40,765 nt of DNA from Wohlfahrtiimonas sp. (GTDB lineage Bacteria > Pseudomonadota > Gammaproteobacteria > Cardiobacteriales > Wohlfahrtiimonadaceae): contig JASLHB010000018.1 in assembly GCA_030149965.1 (NCBI GenBank), positions 1 to 40,765 on the forward strand, given 5' to 3'. Both the position numbers and the translations under genes were made by a program. How positions within the stretch are numbered: position 1 is the stretch's first letter; every line of letters starts with the position of its first letter. Under the pieces are notes generated by a model. It was not told the origin of the DNA. It saw nothing but the letters and a program-made list of their open reading frames with translations, and did no database searches. Positions 7,988 to 16,016 of the stretch are shown here, piece after piece.

Positions 7988-8779
7988 TTAATTAAAAATA
8001 GGCTCAATAGCTTTATAAATATTTTTTTGAAAATCCTTCATCCTAGCTTTGGCCATGAAACCAAACTGACCAGCCTCTTTGTCATATGGTTGTTGATAGA
8101 ATTCATCAAAAGTTAGCAAGTTATCTTTCATCGAGAATACATCACGTTTTACTACGGCATCTTGGCTATATATCGGTAAGCATATAACTGTATCTAATAA
8201 TGGCTCGAGTAAAATATAACTACTATCTTTGTAAATATCATTTTGTTCATTATCAAATTTGAGTTGATCAGGCATTGGATTAAGCCAAAGTACTAATGGT
8301 TTATAAGAATGGTAGCAACCACGATTTAAGTCTTCAATCTCAGATAAAATATTAGCGAATTCTAGTGTTAATTTCATGGCCTCATTTTGTTCTGAGCCAC
8401 CATTAACGACAAAATGGAATTTAGTTTGGTATCCAATGCCTTCTAATAAAGCAATGACATTTTGCTTTTTTATGTACGTTGATAATTGTAGAAATGCACT
8501 AGATCCAGTATCAATCACTATATGTTCTGCGGATGATGAAAGAGCACATTCAATAATTTCATCAATTTTTTTCTGATCAATATCGTCTTTCTGTGCATTC
8601 AATATATTAATGAATTCACAATTCAATCCTTTGATTTTATATAGAGATTGATTTAATGGATCCGTATCTATAATAAGATTATTTACATCTAATTGCTTAG
8701 CATATTGACCAAGAATGTTGGCGACAAAGCTTTTGCCAGCACCTCCTTTTCCTTGCATTACAAAATGTACAATGCCCAT
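7988..8779 (-). CDS. traL: TraL-like P-loop ATPase (RP4 Tra1 type)
   Basis: This ParA/MinD-fold ATPase has a deviant Walker A, QGKGGAGKS, near residue 10 and an IDTDP segment near residue 38. It resembles RP4 TraL from memory: both open with a short strand then QGKGG(V/A)GKS, and both have IDTDP, a VVIDNG/IVIDTG-like strand, an ALLEGIGYQ-type segment and LWLNP. RP4 TraL lies in the leader operon downstream of traK and its exact role in transfer is unclear. Here too it follows the traK-like gene after 38 bp on the same strand. The 263-aa length is close to RP4 TraL. A partition ParA is less likely because no ParB-like partner is present. Confidence 0.8.
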   Translation of the reverse strand: MGIVHFVMQGKGGAGKSFVANILGQYAKQLDVNNLIIDTDPLNQSLYKIKGLNCEFINILNAQKDDIDQKKIDEIIECALSSSAEHIVIDTGSSAFLQLSTYIKKQNVIALLEGIGYQTKFHFVVNGGSEQNEAMKLTLEFANILSEIEDLNRGCYHSYKPLVLWLNPMPDQLKFDNEQNDIYKDSSYILLEPLLDTVICLPIYSQDAVVKRDVFSMKDNLLTFDEFYQQPYDKEAGQFGFMAKARMKDFQKNIYKAIEPIFN

Positions 8780-8817
8780 ATGAGTTCCTTATTTGGTTGA
8801 ATAAAATTAAATGGTTA

Positions 8818-9381
8818 TTACGCTTTGTTGAGTTTTTCTCTAGCGCGTTTTAAACGTTCTTGGGACTCTTCCAATGAAGAGTTAATGTGAATAACAGTTT
8901 CCTTATTGTTTGAATAATCCCCCATAATTAATGGTCGATGAGGTTTGCTTTTTGGTTTGATAATTTGTTCATCTTTAGGGTTTTTATTCTTTGAAATATT
9001 TTCATATATAAGATTTCCTTCTATATCGAGAAATATTTTTAGCTGCTGAATTTCATCTTGAATTTTTTCAGATTTAATTAGTTTGTAATAGTGATATGAG
9101 AAGTTTTTAAATGACCATGTTGTCCAAGTTTTATTAATAAAAAAATCATAAATTAATTGGAGTGAATTACCTTTTAGATCTTTTAAATATAAAACGATCC
9201 AATAAAGCGCTTGAAAATTTCTTCTGTTAATTAGACTAGATTGCTGTTTTGCTAATTGTGAACTAGAAGATTTTTCTTGATGAAATACTTTCAATGATTG
9301 AAATTCTAAAAATTCTTCATAAATCATGATGTGATTTTTTTTCATTGTATAAGCGATAAAGTATTTCTTTTTAGAACTCAT
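8818..9381 (-). CDS. traK: TraK-like oriT-binding protein (putative)
   Basis: The 187-aa, lysine-rich protein sits exactly where RP4 has TraK: transcribed away from oriT and followed by traL. RP4 TraK binds and bends oriT DNA. Whole-length similarity is weak. The segment LIYDFFINKTWTTWSFKNF, then SYHYYKLIK (about residues 80-105), matches the TraK pattern of a helix followed by a SYETFRxHxRR-like motif. The C-terminus is charged and probably disordered. The start ATG has the ribosome site AGGTGA. The identification rests on position plus this short motif. Confidence 0.65.
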   Translation of the reverse strand: MSSKKKYFIAYTMKKNHIMIYEEFLEFQSLKVFHQEKSSSSQLAKQQSSLINRRNFQALYWIVLYLKDLKGNSLQLIYDFFINKTWTTWSFKNFSYHYYKLIKSEKIQDEIQQLKIFLDIEGNLIYENISKNKNPKDEQIIKPKSKPHRPLIMGDYSNNKETVIHINSSLEESQERLKRAREKLNKA

Positions 9382-9497
9382 ATTTTCACCTATTTATATG
9401 AATTGAAGGTTTGTAAGTTGATGGTGGATTATACAATGGATATGATAAAATATCTATTGATATCAATACGTTAGATTGGTTTTTTATAGGTTGTTCT

Positions 9498-9524
9498 AGT
9501 TTAGACTAAATGAGTCTGCAAACT
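9498..9524. repeat. Imperfect inverted repeat in the traK-traJ intergenic region
   Basis: AGTTTAGACT (9498-9507) faces AGTCT-GCA-AACT (9513-9524). It lies on the traK side of the oriT core and could be a TraK binding site or traK operator. The rest of 9382-9680 is very AT-rich with no gene. Confidence 0.4.
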
Positions 9525-9683
9525 AATTTATCTAAGATAAATTTAAGAAAGATCCTAGTAATGATTAATTCTTAATTTTATTTTTCTTTATAAATCAATC
9601 TATTGAATATTTTTTATTTTTAAAAATAAGGTCTTGTTAGTTTTAGTCTTATATTTGTTGGTATTTACCTAGTTAGATTGAAT

Positions 9684-9753
9684 GGCAAGATGTGTCAATG
9701 TCTGTACAACAGAAATTGACGGCCTTATTCGCACAAGTGCTCAACGTATCTTG
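9684..9753. other. oriT: Origin of transfer (oriT) of RP4/IncP type
   Basis: The segment matches the RP4 oriT layout. GGCAAGATG (9684-9692), read on the minus strand, is CATCTTG|CC, corresponding to the RP4 nic TATCCTG|CC, with cleavage predicted between 9686 and 9685. Next is a nearly perfect 12-bp inverted repeat (9694-9705 and 9709-9720, one mismatch, 3-nt loop) where RP4 has its long imperfect inverted repeat. CTTATTCGCAC (9724-9734) and GTGCTCAACG (9737-9746) are identical to RP4 sequence as I recall it, with 2 nt rather than 6 between the arms. ATCTTG (9748-9753) stands where RP4 has ATCCTG. It lies between divergent traK- and traJ-like genes, as in RP4. Confidence 0.85.
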
Positions 9754-9789
9754 TAGTGTTAAATGAATAGGTTAAAAGAGGGATTCAAA

Positions 9790-10194
9790 ATGGGTTTGAA
9801 AATAGAAAAAAAAGAGAAGGAAATAATGGATGCACGCTTCTGTTTTAGAACTGATACTAAGCAATTAGCTGAGATAGAAGATATGGCAGGTCTACATGGA
9901 ATGAGCATTTCAGCTTATATACGTTTTACAGCATTAAGCTATCAACCAAAGATTGTAGTTGATTCTGAAAAATTAGAACTGTTAATGAAAAAAAATACTG
10001 AATTAGCTCGTTTAGGTAATTTATTGAAAATTTGGTTGTTCAATAATCCAAAGTATTCTCTGTTGATACGAGCTAAAATTGAATGGAAATTATCTGATAT
10101 ATTGGACGAAATTGAAAAATGTAGATTACAGATCACTGAAATTACAGAAAGTATGTTTGAAGATTTGAAGCAAAAAAATATTGATTTACGATAA
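9790..10194 (+). CDS. traJ: TraJ-like relaxosome accessory protein (ribbon-helix-helix)
   Basis: In RP4, TraJ binds oriT beside nic and recruits the relaxase TraI. This protein has the TraJ/MobC pattern: an N-terminal strand (DARFCFRTDTKQ) followed by GMSISAYIRF, then NTELARLGNLLKIWLF, matching RP4 NGDLGRLGGLLKLWLT as recalled, and a C-terminal helical segment with DEIEKC. It reads away from oriT. I chose the ATG at 9790 because GAGGGA lies 6 nt upstream; the ATG at 9763 has no ribosome site. The length is 134 aa (RP4 TraJ about 123). No relaxase gene follows, unlike RP4. Confidence 0.85.
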   Translation: MGLKIEKKEKEIMDARFCFRTDTKQLAEIEDMAGLHGMSISAYIRFTALSYQPKIVVDSEKLELLMKKNTELARLGNLLKIWLFNNPKYSLLIRAKIEWKLSDILDEIEKCRLQITEITESMFEDLKQKNIDLR

Positions 10195-10213
10195 ATATAA
10201 GGAAAGATTTAAA

Positions 10214-10498
10214 ATGAGAAAACTAATTTTAATGTTATTAACGGTAAGTATTTTTTTGATTAATGCAAATGCTGAAAAAAATCCAAAAGATGCTTTATCA
10301 GATGAGGAATATTACAAATTAAGAACTTGTAAGTCAGAGCAAAAAGAGCAGGAGATTACACATGATTGTCGTGATGCTTATTCTATGAGAGCAATTTTAA
10401 AAGGTGAAAAAGAAGAGTTGGAACGTAATGGTCAAAAAGATAGTATGTTTAGAATTTTTAGTCCTAACACAGCCGAAATTAAACCGTTAAAAGAATAA
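10214..10498 (+). CDS. Small exported protein, unknown; possible entry-exclusion type
   Basis: The ATG at 10214 follows GGAAAG, and the 94-aa product opens with a signal peptide (MRKLILMLLTVSIFLINANA). The mature part is charged and has two cysteines 15-16 residues apart (KLRTCKSEQ and HDCRDAY). It is 19 bp downstream of traJ and probably co-transcribed. Small exported proteins with paired cysteines near transfer genes include TrbK/EexN entry-exclusion proteins, and the CRDAY segment is faintly similar to them, but that is a guess. A longer reading from 10181 would lose the signal peptide position. Confidence 0.6.
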   Translation: MRKLILMLLTVSIFLINANAEKNPKDALSDEEYYKLRTCKSEQKEQEITHDCRDAYSMRAILKGEKEELERNGQKDSMFRIFSPNTAEIKPLKE

Positions 10499-10521
10499 GC
10501 TATAGGTTTTGACTATGTACA

Positions 10522-10550
10522 AATCCCACGATAAATTTTATCGCGGGATT
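10522..10550. terminator. Hairpin between convergent genes
   Basis: AATCCCACGATAA (from 10522) pairs with TTATCGCGGGATT (to 10550) with one mismatch. It lies between a rightward and a leftward gene and probably acts on both, although no T tract follows. Confidence 0.6.
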
Positions 10551-10591
10551 AATATGGAATTGAGTAAAGATGTTTGAGTTATATAGTTGAA

Positions 10592-11353
10592 CTATTTCTG
10601 ACAAGATATCAATTTCATGTTTTCACCTACGTTTAAGTAGCCATTTTCTATGCTATAACCCGATTCTCTTGTGCCTTTGCTTTGCGAGTAGTCAGGGTAA
10701 AAGCCAGAATAGTTAGCCCAACCACCGAAACCATTTTCACTGCTGTAATTTTCTTCATTATTAAAATCAAAAGTTTCTGTTTCACCATATACCCATCCAT
10801 CAATATCTACAGTATCGCCAGAAATTCTTACAACGTAATCTGCATCAGATTGTATTTCAGGATCAGCACATAATTTTTTATCCGTTACCCACATGCCTTG
10901 GAATATTTTATGAATTTGTTTATTATTTGGCGTACTTTGAACAGATACTTTGGCTAATTCGGGATTATTGGCATGAAAAATACCCATAGGTAGCTGTACT
11001 TTTTTATTTCCAATCTTTTCAACTGCTCTTACAGCTTTAAATTCACGAATTGTTTTTTCAGGGCATTCCATTTCTATGAATGAGCTTATGTAACGACTAG
11101 CGCTATCATGACCAAAGGATTCTACATCTAATTTTTCTGTACTTATTACATTGCCAAATGTATCTAATACATTCATAGTTATTTCTAAATCAGAGAATGG
11201 ATTCATGCTTTGAAGATCAAAATGATAAACGCAAATCCCTCTATTCGCGTAATAACTTGCTGTATGAGTTATATCAATACGCCGTTCATCATTGGCATTA
11301 GCTAACGTCGGAACTAAAGCAGTGATTAGTGCTAAACATAAGAGTTTTTTCAT
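10592..11353 (-). CDS. Secreted protein downstream of hsdR, with a Cys-flanked C-terminal domain
   Basis: The 253-aa protein has a clear signal peptide (MKKLLCLALITALVPTLANA), so it is exported. Its N-terminal half (21-145) is not recognised. The C-terminal domain (about 150-253) begins FQGMWVTDKKLC, continues through DIDGWVYGETE and ends LISCQK; C162 and C251 could form a disulphide. The same domain plan ends the secreted protein at 33918-35009 (FQGKWVTEPVLC, DLSGWNFGYT, FMQCTRLQ). It starts 76 bp after hsdR on the same strand, so it may belong to the R-M transcript. An exported protein is unexpected in an R-M locus. Its function is unknown. Confidence 0.75.
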   Translation of the reverse strand: MKKLLCLALITALVPTLANANDERRIDITHTASYYANRGICVYHFDLQSMNPFSDLEITMNVLDTFGNVISTEKLDVESFGHDSASRYISSFIEMECPEKTIREFKAVRAVEKIGNKKVQLPMGIFHANNPELAKVSVQSTPNNKQIHKIFQGMWVTDKKLCADPEIQSDADYVVRISGDTVDIDGWVYGETETFDFNNEENYSSENGFGGWANYSGFYPDYSQSKGTRESGYSIENGYLNVGENMKLISCQK

Positions 11354-11429
11354 TATTTGCTCCTATTATTTTTATAAATTACCATTGTTGTAGGATATTG
11401 GATTGGTAATAATGATTCAAATGTCATCC

Positions 11430-14400
11430 CTATTTCCCCTCACCCACCAACAAATCAAACACAATGCGTTGGAACAGCTTCATTTTTTCTGTATCTGCTA
11501 ACAGTTGTTGCATTTGCTCTTGATGTGCTTCGCTGCTGGCAAAGATTGCATCATAAGTGGCAGCAGGGAAGTCGCCTAAAATGGCTTGTTCGCGGGTGTT
11601 GTTTTCAATTTGTGTCATCACCGTACTGTTTTCAGATAACTTATCCTTAATGCTCACAGCATAGTTGATCATGTCTTTACCCGTTAAGTTATCCGCAAGG
11701 AATACCTCATTCAGCCTAGATAAAATCACTGATAAAAACTCTTCTTTTTTATCTTTAGCTTTACCTGTGCCAGCATCACCGCCACTTGGTAATTCTGACT
11801 CTTCATCATCTTTGAGCTTGAGGTTTTGTTTACGAATTTCGGATAAACGATAATGGCTCATCTCCACATTGCTCAAATCCACTTCATCTTCCATGATGAT
11901 CTGTTCACGCAGCATCGGGCGAAGGTGGCGAGCAAATAGGCTGAGTTTCTCAAGCTCAGGATCTTCATAATCCACGATCTGTGATAAAAACTCATAAGCA
12001 CGCACATAAGTCCCTAAATCTTTTTTGAAGATCTCTAAGCGATCTTTTTCGATCTTAGTGGCTGCTAAGTCATTTTCTGCATTGGCAATCAAAACAGGAT
12101 CTTCGGTTTTTTTAGTGCGTTTGAGTATGTCCAAGCTTTTCTGATAAGCATCCACTGCATATTCATATTGCTTGCGCCAACGATCAACGGCCGGCTTACA
12201 AATATTACTGATGGCAGCCGCAGATTTATTAGCCGTGAAGAATGCCTCGATGAACTGCTCAACCTCAGTCCAAGTAAAGATGTTGGCCATGCGGATCTTA
12301 TCTGCGAGATCAAAAATAGCATCAGGATCTGTAATATCCTCCAAAGATGCCGTTTGATAATACGGTTGGAAAGCTGCCAATATTTCTTCAGGATCATTGA
12401 AAAAGTCGAGCACAAATGTCCCCGATTCAGCCTTACCAGGATAAGTACGATTAAGGCGTGATAATGTTTGTACGCACTCAACGCCGCCGAGCTTTTTATC
12501 CACATACATCGCACATAACTTAGGTTGATCAAATCCCGTTTGGAATTTATTGGCCACAATCATCACTTGGTAATCATCACTGTCAAAGGCTTTACGCATT
12601 TCTCGCCCTTTTAGGTCAGGATTCATATTGTTTTCGGTAAACTTCTCACCGACCAAATGGCCGCTATCTGCATCATTGTCATCAAATAATACTTCACCAG
12701 AAAAAGCCACCATTGCCGCCATATTAGGGTAATGATTCTCTGCGATGTATTTGTCAAACGCTAACTTATAACGCACAGCTTCTTTGCGTGAGCTTGTCAC
12801 AACCATTGCTTTGGCTTGCCCGCCCAATAAGTGGGAAACATGTTGCTTAAAGTGCTCGATGATCACCTTAACTTTTTGAGAGATATTGTGCTCATGTAAG
12901 CGCACCCATTTACTGAGTTTGATTTTTGCTTTTTTCTCATCAACTGCTTCATCAATGGCTTCAAGCTTTTGGCGCAATTGATAAATCACTTTATAGTTGG
13001 TGTAGTTCTTCAATACATCCAAAATAAAGCCTTCCTCAATCGCTTGGCGCATAGAATAAACATGAAACGCTTCAGGTTTATTGTCTTTAGATGCAGGCTC
13101 GTTAGGATTAGGTACTCGCCCAAATAGTTCGAGAGTTTTGGTTTTAGGCGTTGCAGTGAAGGCATAATAATTCAAATTATTATTGGCGCCTTTAGCGGCA
13201 AGGGAAGCGTTGATCATATCTTCGGGGGATAGATCATCATCCGCGCCATCCACCATTAATACTTTTTTGAGTTCAGATGCGGTTGATCCCGTTTGTGAGG
13301 AGTGCGCTTCATCCGCAATGATGGCGTAATGGCGCTCTTTCAATGAAACATTATCCTCAATGGCTTTGAGTACAAAAGGGAAGGTTTGGATCGTCACGAT
13401 GATGATGGGCTTTGCATTGGCAAGGGCATTGGCTAATTTTTCTGATTTACTGCCTTGGCCAACTTTATCATTGATGGGCTCAACAACGCCCTCAGCATGC
13501 TCAAATTGGTAGATCGTATCTTGTAGCTGTGAATCTAATACCGTGCGGTCCGTCACCACGATCACAGAATCAAACTTCTTGCTGCCATCATCATGGGTGA
13601 GTTTAGATAATTGGTGCGCCGTCCAGGCAATCGAGTTCGACTTACCAGAACCCGCACTGTGCTGAATCAAATATTTTTGGCCGGATTTTTCCGTTTGCGC
13701 AGAATCAATCAGCTTAGTGACCACATCCCATTGATGAAAACGAGGGAAGATCAGGCTTTCTTCTTTATATTTTTTGCCTTCCCAGCTCTCTTTATCCTTA
13801 ATCTGTAAATGGATAAAGTTACCGATGATGTTGAGTAAGTGATCTTTAGTGAGGACGCCATTCCATAAATAATCCGTCGCATATTGGTTCACATCTTCAG
13901 GGTTATCATTACCAGCGCCGCCTTCTTTGGTGCCTTTGTTAAAAGGTAAGAAGTAGGTATCAGCGCCTTTTAAATGGGTGGTCATATAAACTTCATATTG
14001 GCTCACCGCAAAATGCACCAATGCACCACGTTTAAAGGTTAATAATGGCTCAACTTTTTTGGTGATGGGATCTCTAGCAAAACGGGTGGTTTTGTATTGA
14101 TTGATGGCGTTTTCAATGGTTTGCTTAAACTCGGATTTAAGCTCCATCGTCACAATCGGTAAGCCATTTAAAAATAGCACCAAATCAATGCGCCACTTTT
14201 GGGCGGCCTTTTGATCTAAGCTATCCACATCCACTTTGGTATGTGGGCTATAGACTAGCTCAGGTACGACTCGTAGGATATTGTGCTCATAGTTAGCCAA
14301 TACTTCAGGATTCAGGCTGTTTTCTGGCTTAAATTGGCAGAGGAAAAAATGCGTGTTACGGCTTTTTACGCCGTGGCGCAATACGCCCAACGTCCCGAAC

Positions 14401-14669
14401 TTACGGGAAGCTTCATTGGTGGCATTACTGTCAGCTTTTTCAAGTTGATTAACGACCACAGTTTTGAACTTATCTTCAGGATCATAAGGATAAAGGGCAG
14501 CGAATTTTTCCCACTCTTTAGGTTGCGTTTTTTGAACAAAGTCAATGAGATCATCTTCATACAGTGCGCGGTCGCGATTATATTTTTTAGGCGAACCTAA
14601 CTGCCAGCCATGAGCGAGCATTTCGTTAATGATGTCATTTTGAAAAGTGGACTCTTTTGCCTTATCCAT
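11430..14669 (-). CDS. hsdR: Type I restriction enzyme, R subunit
   Basis: HsdR is the ATP-driven translocase and nuclease of a type I R-M complex. The 1079-aa protein has an N-terminal PD-(D/E)XK nuclease (D162, then E176-L-K178 in VTMELKS). It has superfamily 2 helicase motifs: Walker A HSAGSGKSNS (K343), DEAH (D453), YAFTATP, and a motif VI in QTLSRLNRTYPGK. The C-terminal part is charged and helical, as expected for the region that contacts HsdM. It is last of the three hsd genes, 81 bp after hsdS. No frameshift or missing key residue was seen, so the subunit should be active. Confidence 0.95.
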   Translation of the reverse strand: MDKAKESTFQNDIINEMLAHGWQLGSPKKYNRDRALYEDDLIDFVQKTQPKEWEKFAALYPYDPEDKFKTVVVNQLEKADSNATNEASRKFGTLGVLRHGVKSRNTHFFLCQFKPENSLNPEVLANYEHNILRVVPELVYSPHTKVDVDSLDQKAAQKWRIDLVLFLNGLPIVTMELKSEFKQTIENAINQYKTTRFARDPITKKVEPLLTFKRGALVHFAVSQYEVYMTTHLKGADTYFLPFNKGTKEGGAGNDNPEDVNQYATDYLWNGVLTKDHLLNIIGNFIHLQIKDKESWEGKKYKEESLIFPRFHQWDVVTKLIDSAQTEKSGQKYLIQHSAGSGKSNSIAWTAHQLSKLTHDDGSKKFDSVIVVTDRTVLDSQLQDTIYQFEHAEGVVEPINDKVGQGSKSEKLANALANAKPIIIVTIQTFPFVLKAIEDNVSLKERHYAIIADEAHSSQTGSTASELKKVLMVDGADDDLSPEDMINASLAAKGANNNLNYYAFTATPKTKTLELFGRVPNPNEPASKDNKPEAFHVYSMRQAIEEGFILDVLKNYTNYKVIYQLRQKLEAIDEAVDEKKAKIKLSKWVRLHEHNISQKVKVIIEHFKQHVSHLLGGQAKAMVVTSSRKEAVRYKLAFDKYIAENHYPNMAAMVAFSGEVLFDDNDADSGHLVGEKFTENNMNPDLKGREMRKAFDSDDYQVMIVANKFQTGFDQPKLCAMYVDKKLGGVECVQTLSRLNRTYPGKAESGTFVLDFFNDPEEILAAFQPYYQTASLEDITDPDAIFDLADKIRMANIFTWTEVEQFIEAFFTANKSAAAISNICKPAVDRWRKQYEYAVDAYQKSLDILKRTKKTEDPVLIANAENDLAATKIEKDRLEIFKKDLGTYVRAYEFLSQIVDYEDPELEKLSLFARHLRPMLREQIIMEDEVDLSNVEMSHYRLSEIRKQNLKLKDDEESELPSGGDAGTGKAKDKKEEFLSVILSRLNEVFLADNLTGKDMINYAVSIKDKLSENSTVMTQIENNTREQAILGDFPAATYDAIFASSEAHQEQMQQLLADTEKMKLFQRIVFDLLVGEGK

Positions 14670-14750
14670 GATCTCTTTCCTTTGTTTGTTATTTTGTGTT
14701 GATCTGAGATTGCATCACGCCATGCAATCTCAGTTATTTGTTGTTGATAT

Positions 14751-16016
14751 TTATTGTGCTGGCTGCCAGTCACGCACGTCAATTTTCCCCGTCACCGCTG
14801 CGGATATCAGCGCCGTCCTGCGTTCTTTCATCAACTCAATCTGCTGCTCTGCTTTTTGAATTAATAAATCAATTTTTGAGGTTTGAATATTTAAGAAGAT
14901 AATAATTTCTTGCTGCTCATGTAATGTAGGAATACATACTCTAATATTTTTAATAGTTTCTCCTGTGATTAATGGTTGGGCTGTTTTACTAGCATACTGA
15001 TTTAAATTTAAAGCAAGCAAAAGTCTCGATAAAAAAACAGGATGGAAATCAATCCATTGATCTACTTTTAGAGCATTATCAGTGATCCAACTATTATTTG
15101 TGATTAGATGTACATTTCCACATAAAGCTCCGACTCTGCCGATAGCAATAACATTAGATGTAATGTTATATCGTTTGTTATATCCCATTATTCCATTGCC
15201 ACCAATTACTGGGAATAAATGAGTAGTGCTCTGTTCTGATGATATTTCACTAGAAGAAATTCCTTCACCGCTCATAATTTTAAATTTCCATCTTAAAGGA
15301 GAAATGTTCCAATGCTCAGGAACTTCGCCGAGCCACTCAACGCCCGAATCTTTCATTTTTACATTAGGATCTAATCCTTTTGTTACAGCATGGCTAATGA
15401 CGGCTTGGCGCTTTTCTTTCAAAAGCTCAATCAATGTTTGTTGCTTTTCGATCAGCTGATCAATTTTGGCAGTTTCATGATCAAGGAATTGAGCAATTTT
15501 GGTTTGTTCTTGAATTGAGGGACAATGTATCTTTATATTAGAAAATGTCTCAGATCTGACAACTTTTCTAAGTCCAGTATAAAATGGGCGAAGGCCTTTA
15601 AAATAGTCTATATGTAAGAAATAATAATAAATATACTTAGGAATGCTAGTTGGTTTTGTGGAATATACATTATATGCACCTGTGATCATTCCATTATTAG
15701 AAGAAATCCCTATAGTTCGAGGAGTTTCATCTATATCAAATAAACAGAATATTAAATTATTTTTTTTAACAATTTGATAGGTATTGAAGTTTTCAGGTAT
15801 TTTACCTTCACCATTAGAAATATCTCTTAAAATAACACCTTTTAGTGTTAATGATAAAAGTTGATAATCAGAACTCTTTTCTCCTACTAAAGATCGTTCT
15901 AATGTTAATAATTCTTTGACACGACTGATATTCCACACAGTTGGAATATCACCGAGCCATTCAATGCCGGAATCTTTATATTCGGGGTAGGTTTTGTATT
16001 TGGATAAAGCGCTCAT
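14751..16016 (-). CDS. hsdS: Type I R-M specificity subunit
   Basis: HsdS recognises the bipartite DNA target and assembles the complex. The 421-aa protein has two half-repeats: KDSGIEWLGDIPTVWNISRV (about 14-33) opens the first target recognition domain, and KDSGVEWLGEVPEHWNISPL opens the second. Each half ends in a conserved helix (IDQLIEKQQTLIELLKEKRQ and IDLLIQKAEQQIELMKERRT). Both recognition domains are more AT-rich than the conserved helices and the neighbouring hsd genes, as expected for exchangeable domains. Its ATG overlaps the hsdM stop codon (TAATG). The target sequence cannot be predicted from sight. Confidence 0.93.
   Translation of the reverse strand: MSALSKYKTYPEYKDSGIEWLGDIPTVWNISRVKELLTLERSLVGEKSSDYQLLSLTLKGVILRDISNGEGKIPENFNTYQIVKKNNLIFCLFDIDETPRTIGISSNNGMITGAYNVYSTKPTSIPKYIYYYFLHIDYFKGLRPFYTGLRKVVRSETFSNIKIHCPSIQEQTKIAQFLDHETAKIDQLIEKQQTLIELLKEKRQAVISHAVTKGLDPNVKMKDSGVEWLGEVPEHWNISPLRWKFKIMSGEGISSSEISSEQSTTHLFPVIGGNGIMGYNKRYNITSNVIAIGRVGALCGNVHLITNNSWITDNALKVDQWIDFHPVFLSRLLLALNLNQYASKTAQPLITGETIKNIRVCIPTLHEQQEIIIFLNIQTSKIDLLIQKAEQQIELMKERRTALISAAVTGKIDVRDWQPAQ

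Noticed and set aside
7988..8779. ParA of a plasmid-type partition system
   Set aside because: No ParB-like gene or centromere-like repeats lie nearby, and the motifs and gene order fit TraL better.
9541..9560. ATCCTA at 9552-9557 as the nic site
   Set aside because: It resembles ATCCTG but lacks the adjoining inverted repeat and the CTTATTCGCAC block, which all lie by 9684-9753.
12089..12559. 156-codon open frame inside hsdR
   Set aside because: It lies in an alternative frame of a well-supported hsdR with intact motifs and has no ribosome site or recognisable protein pattern.
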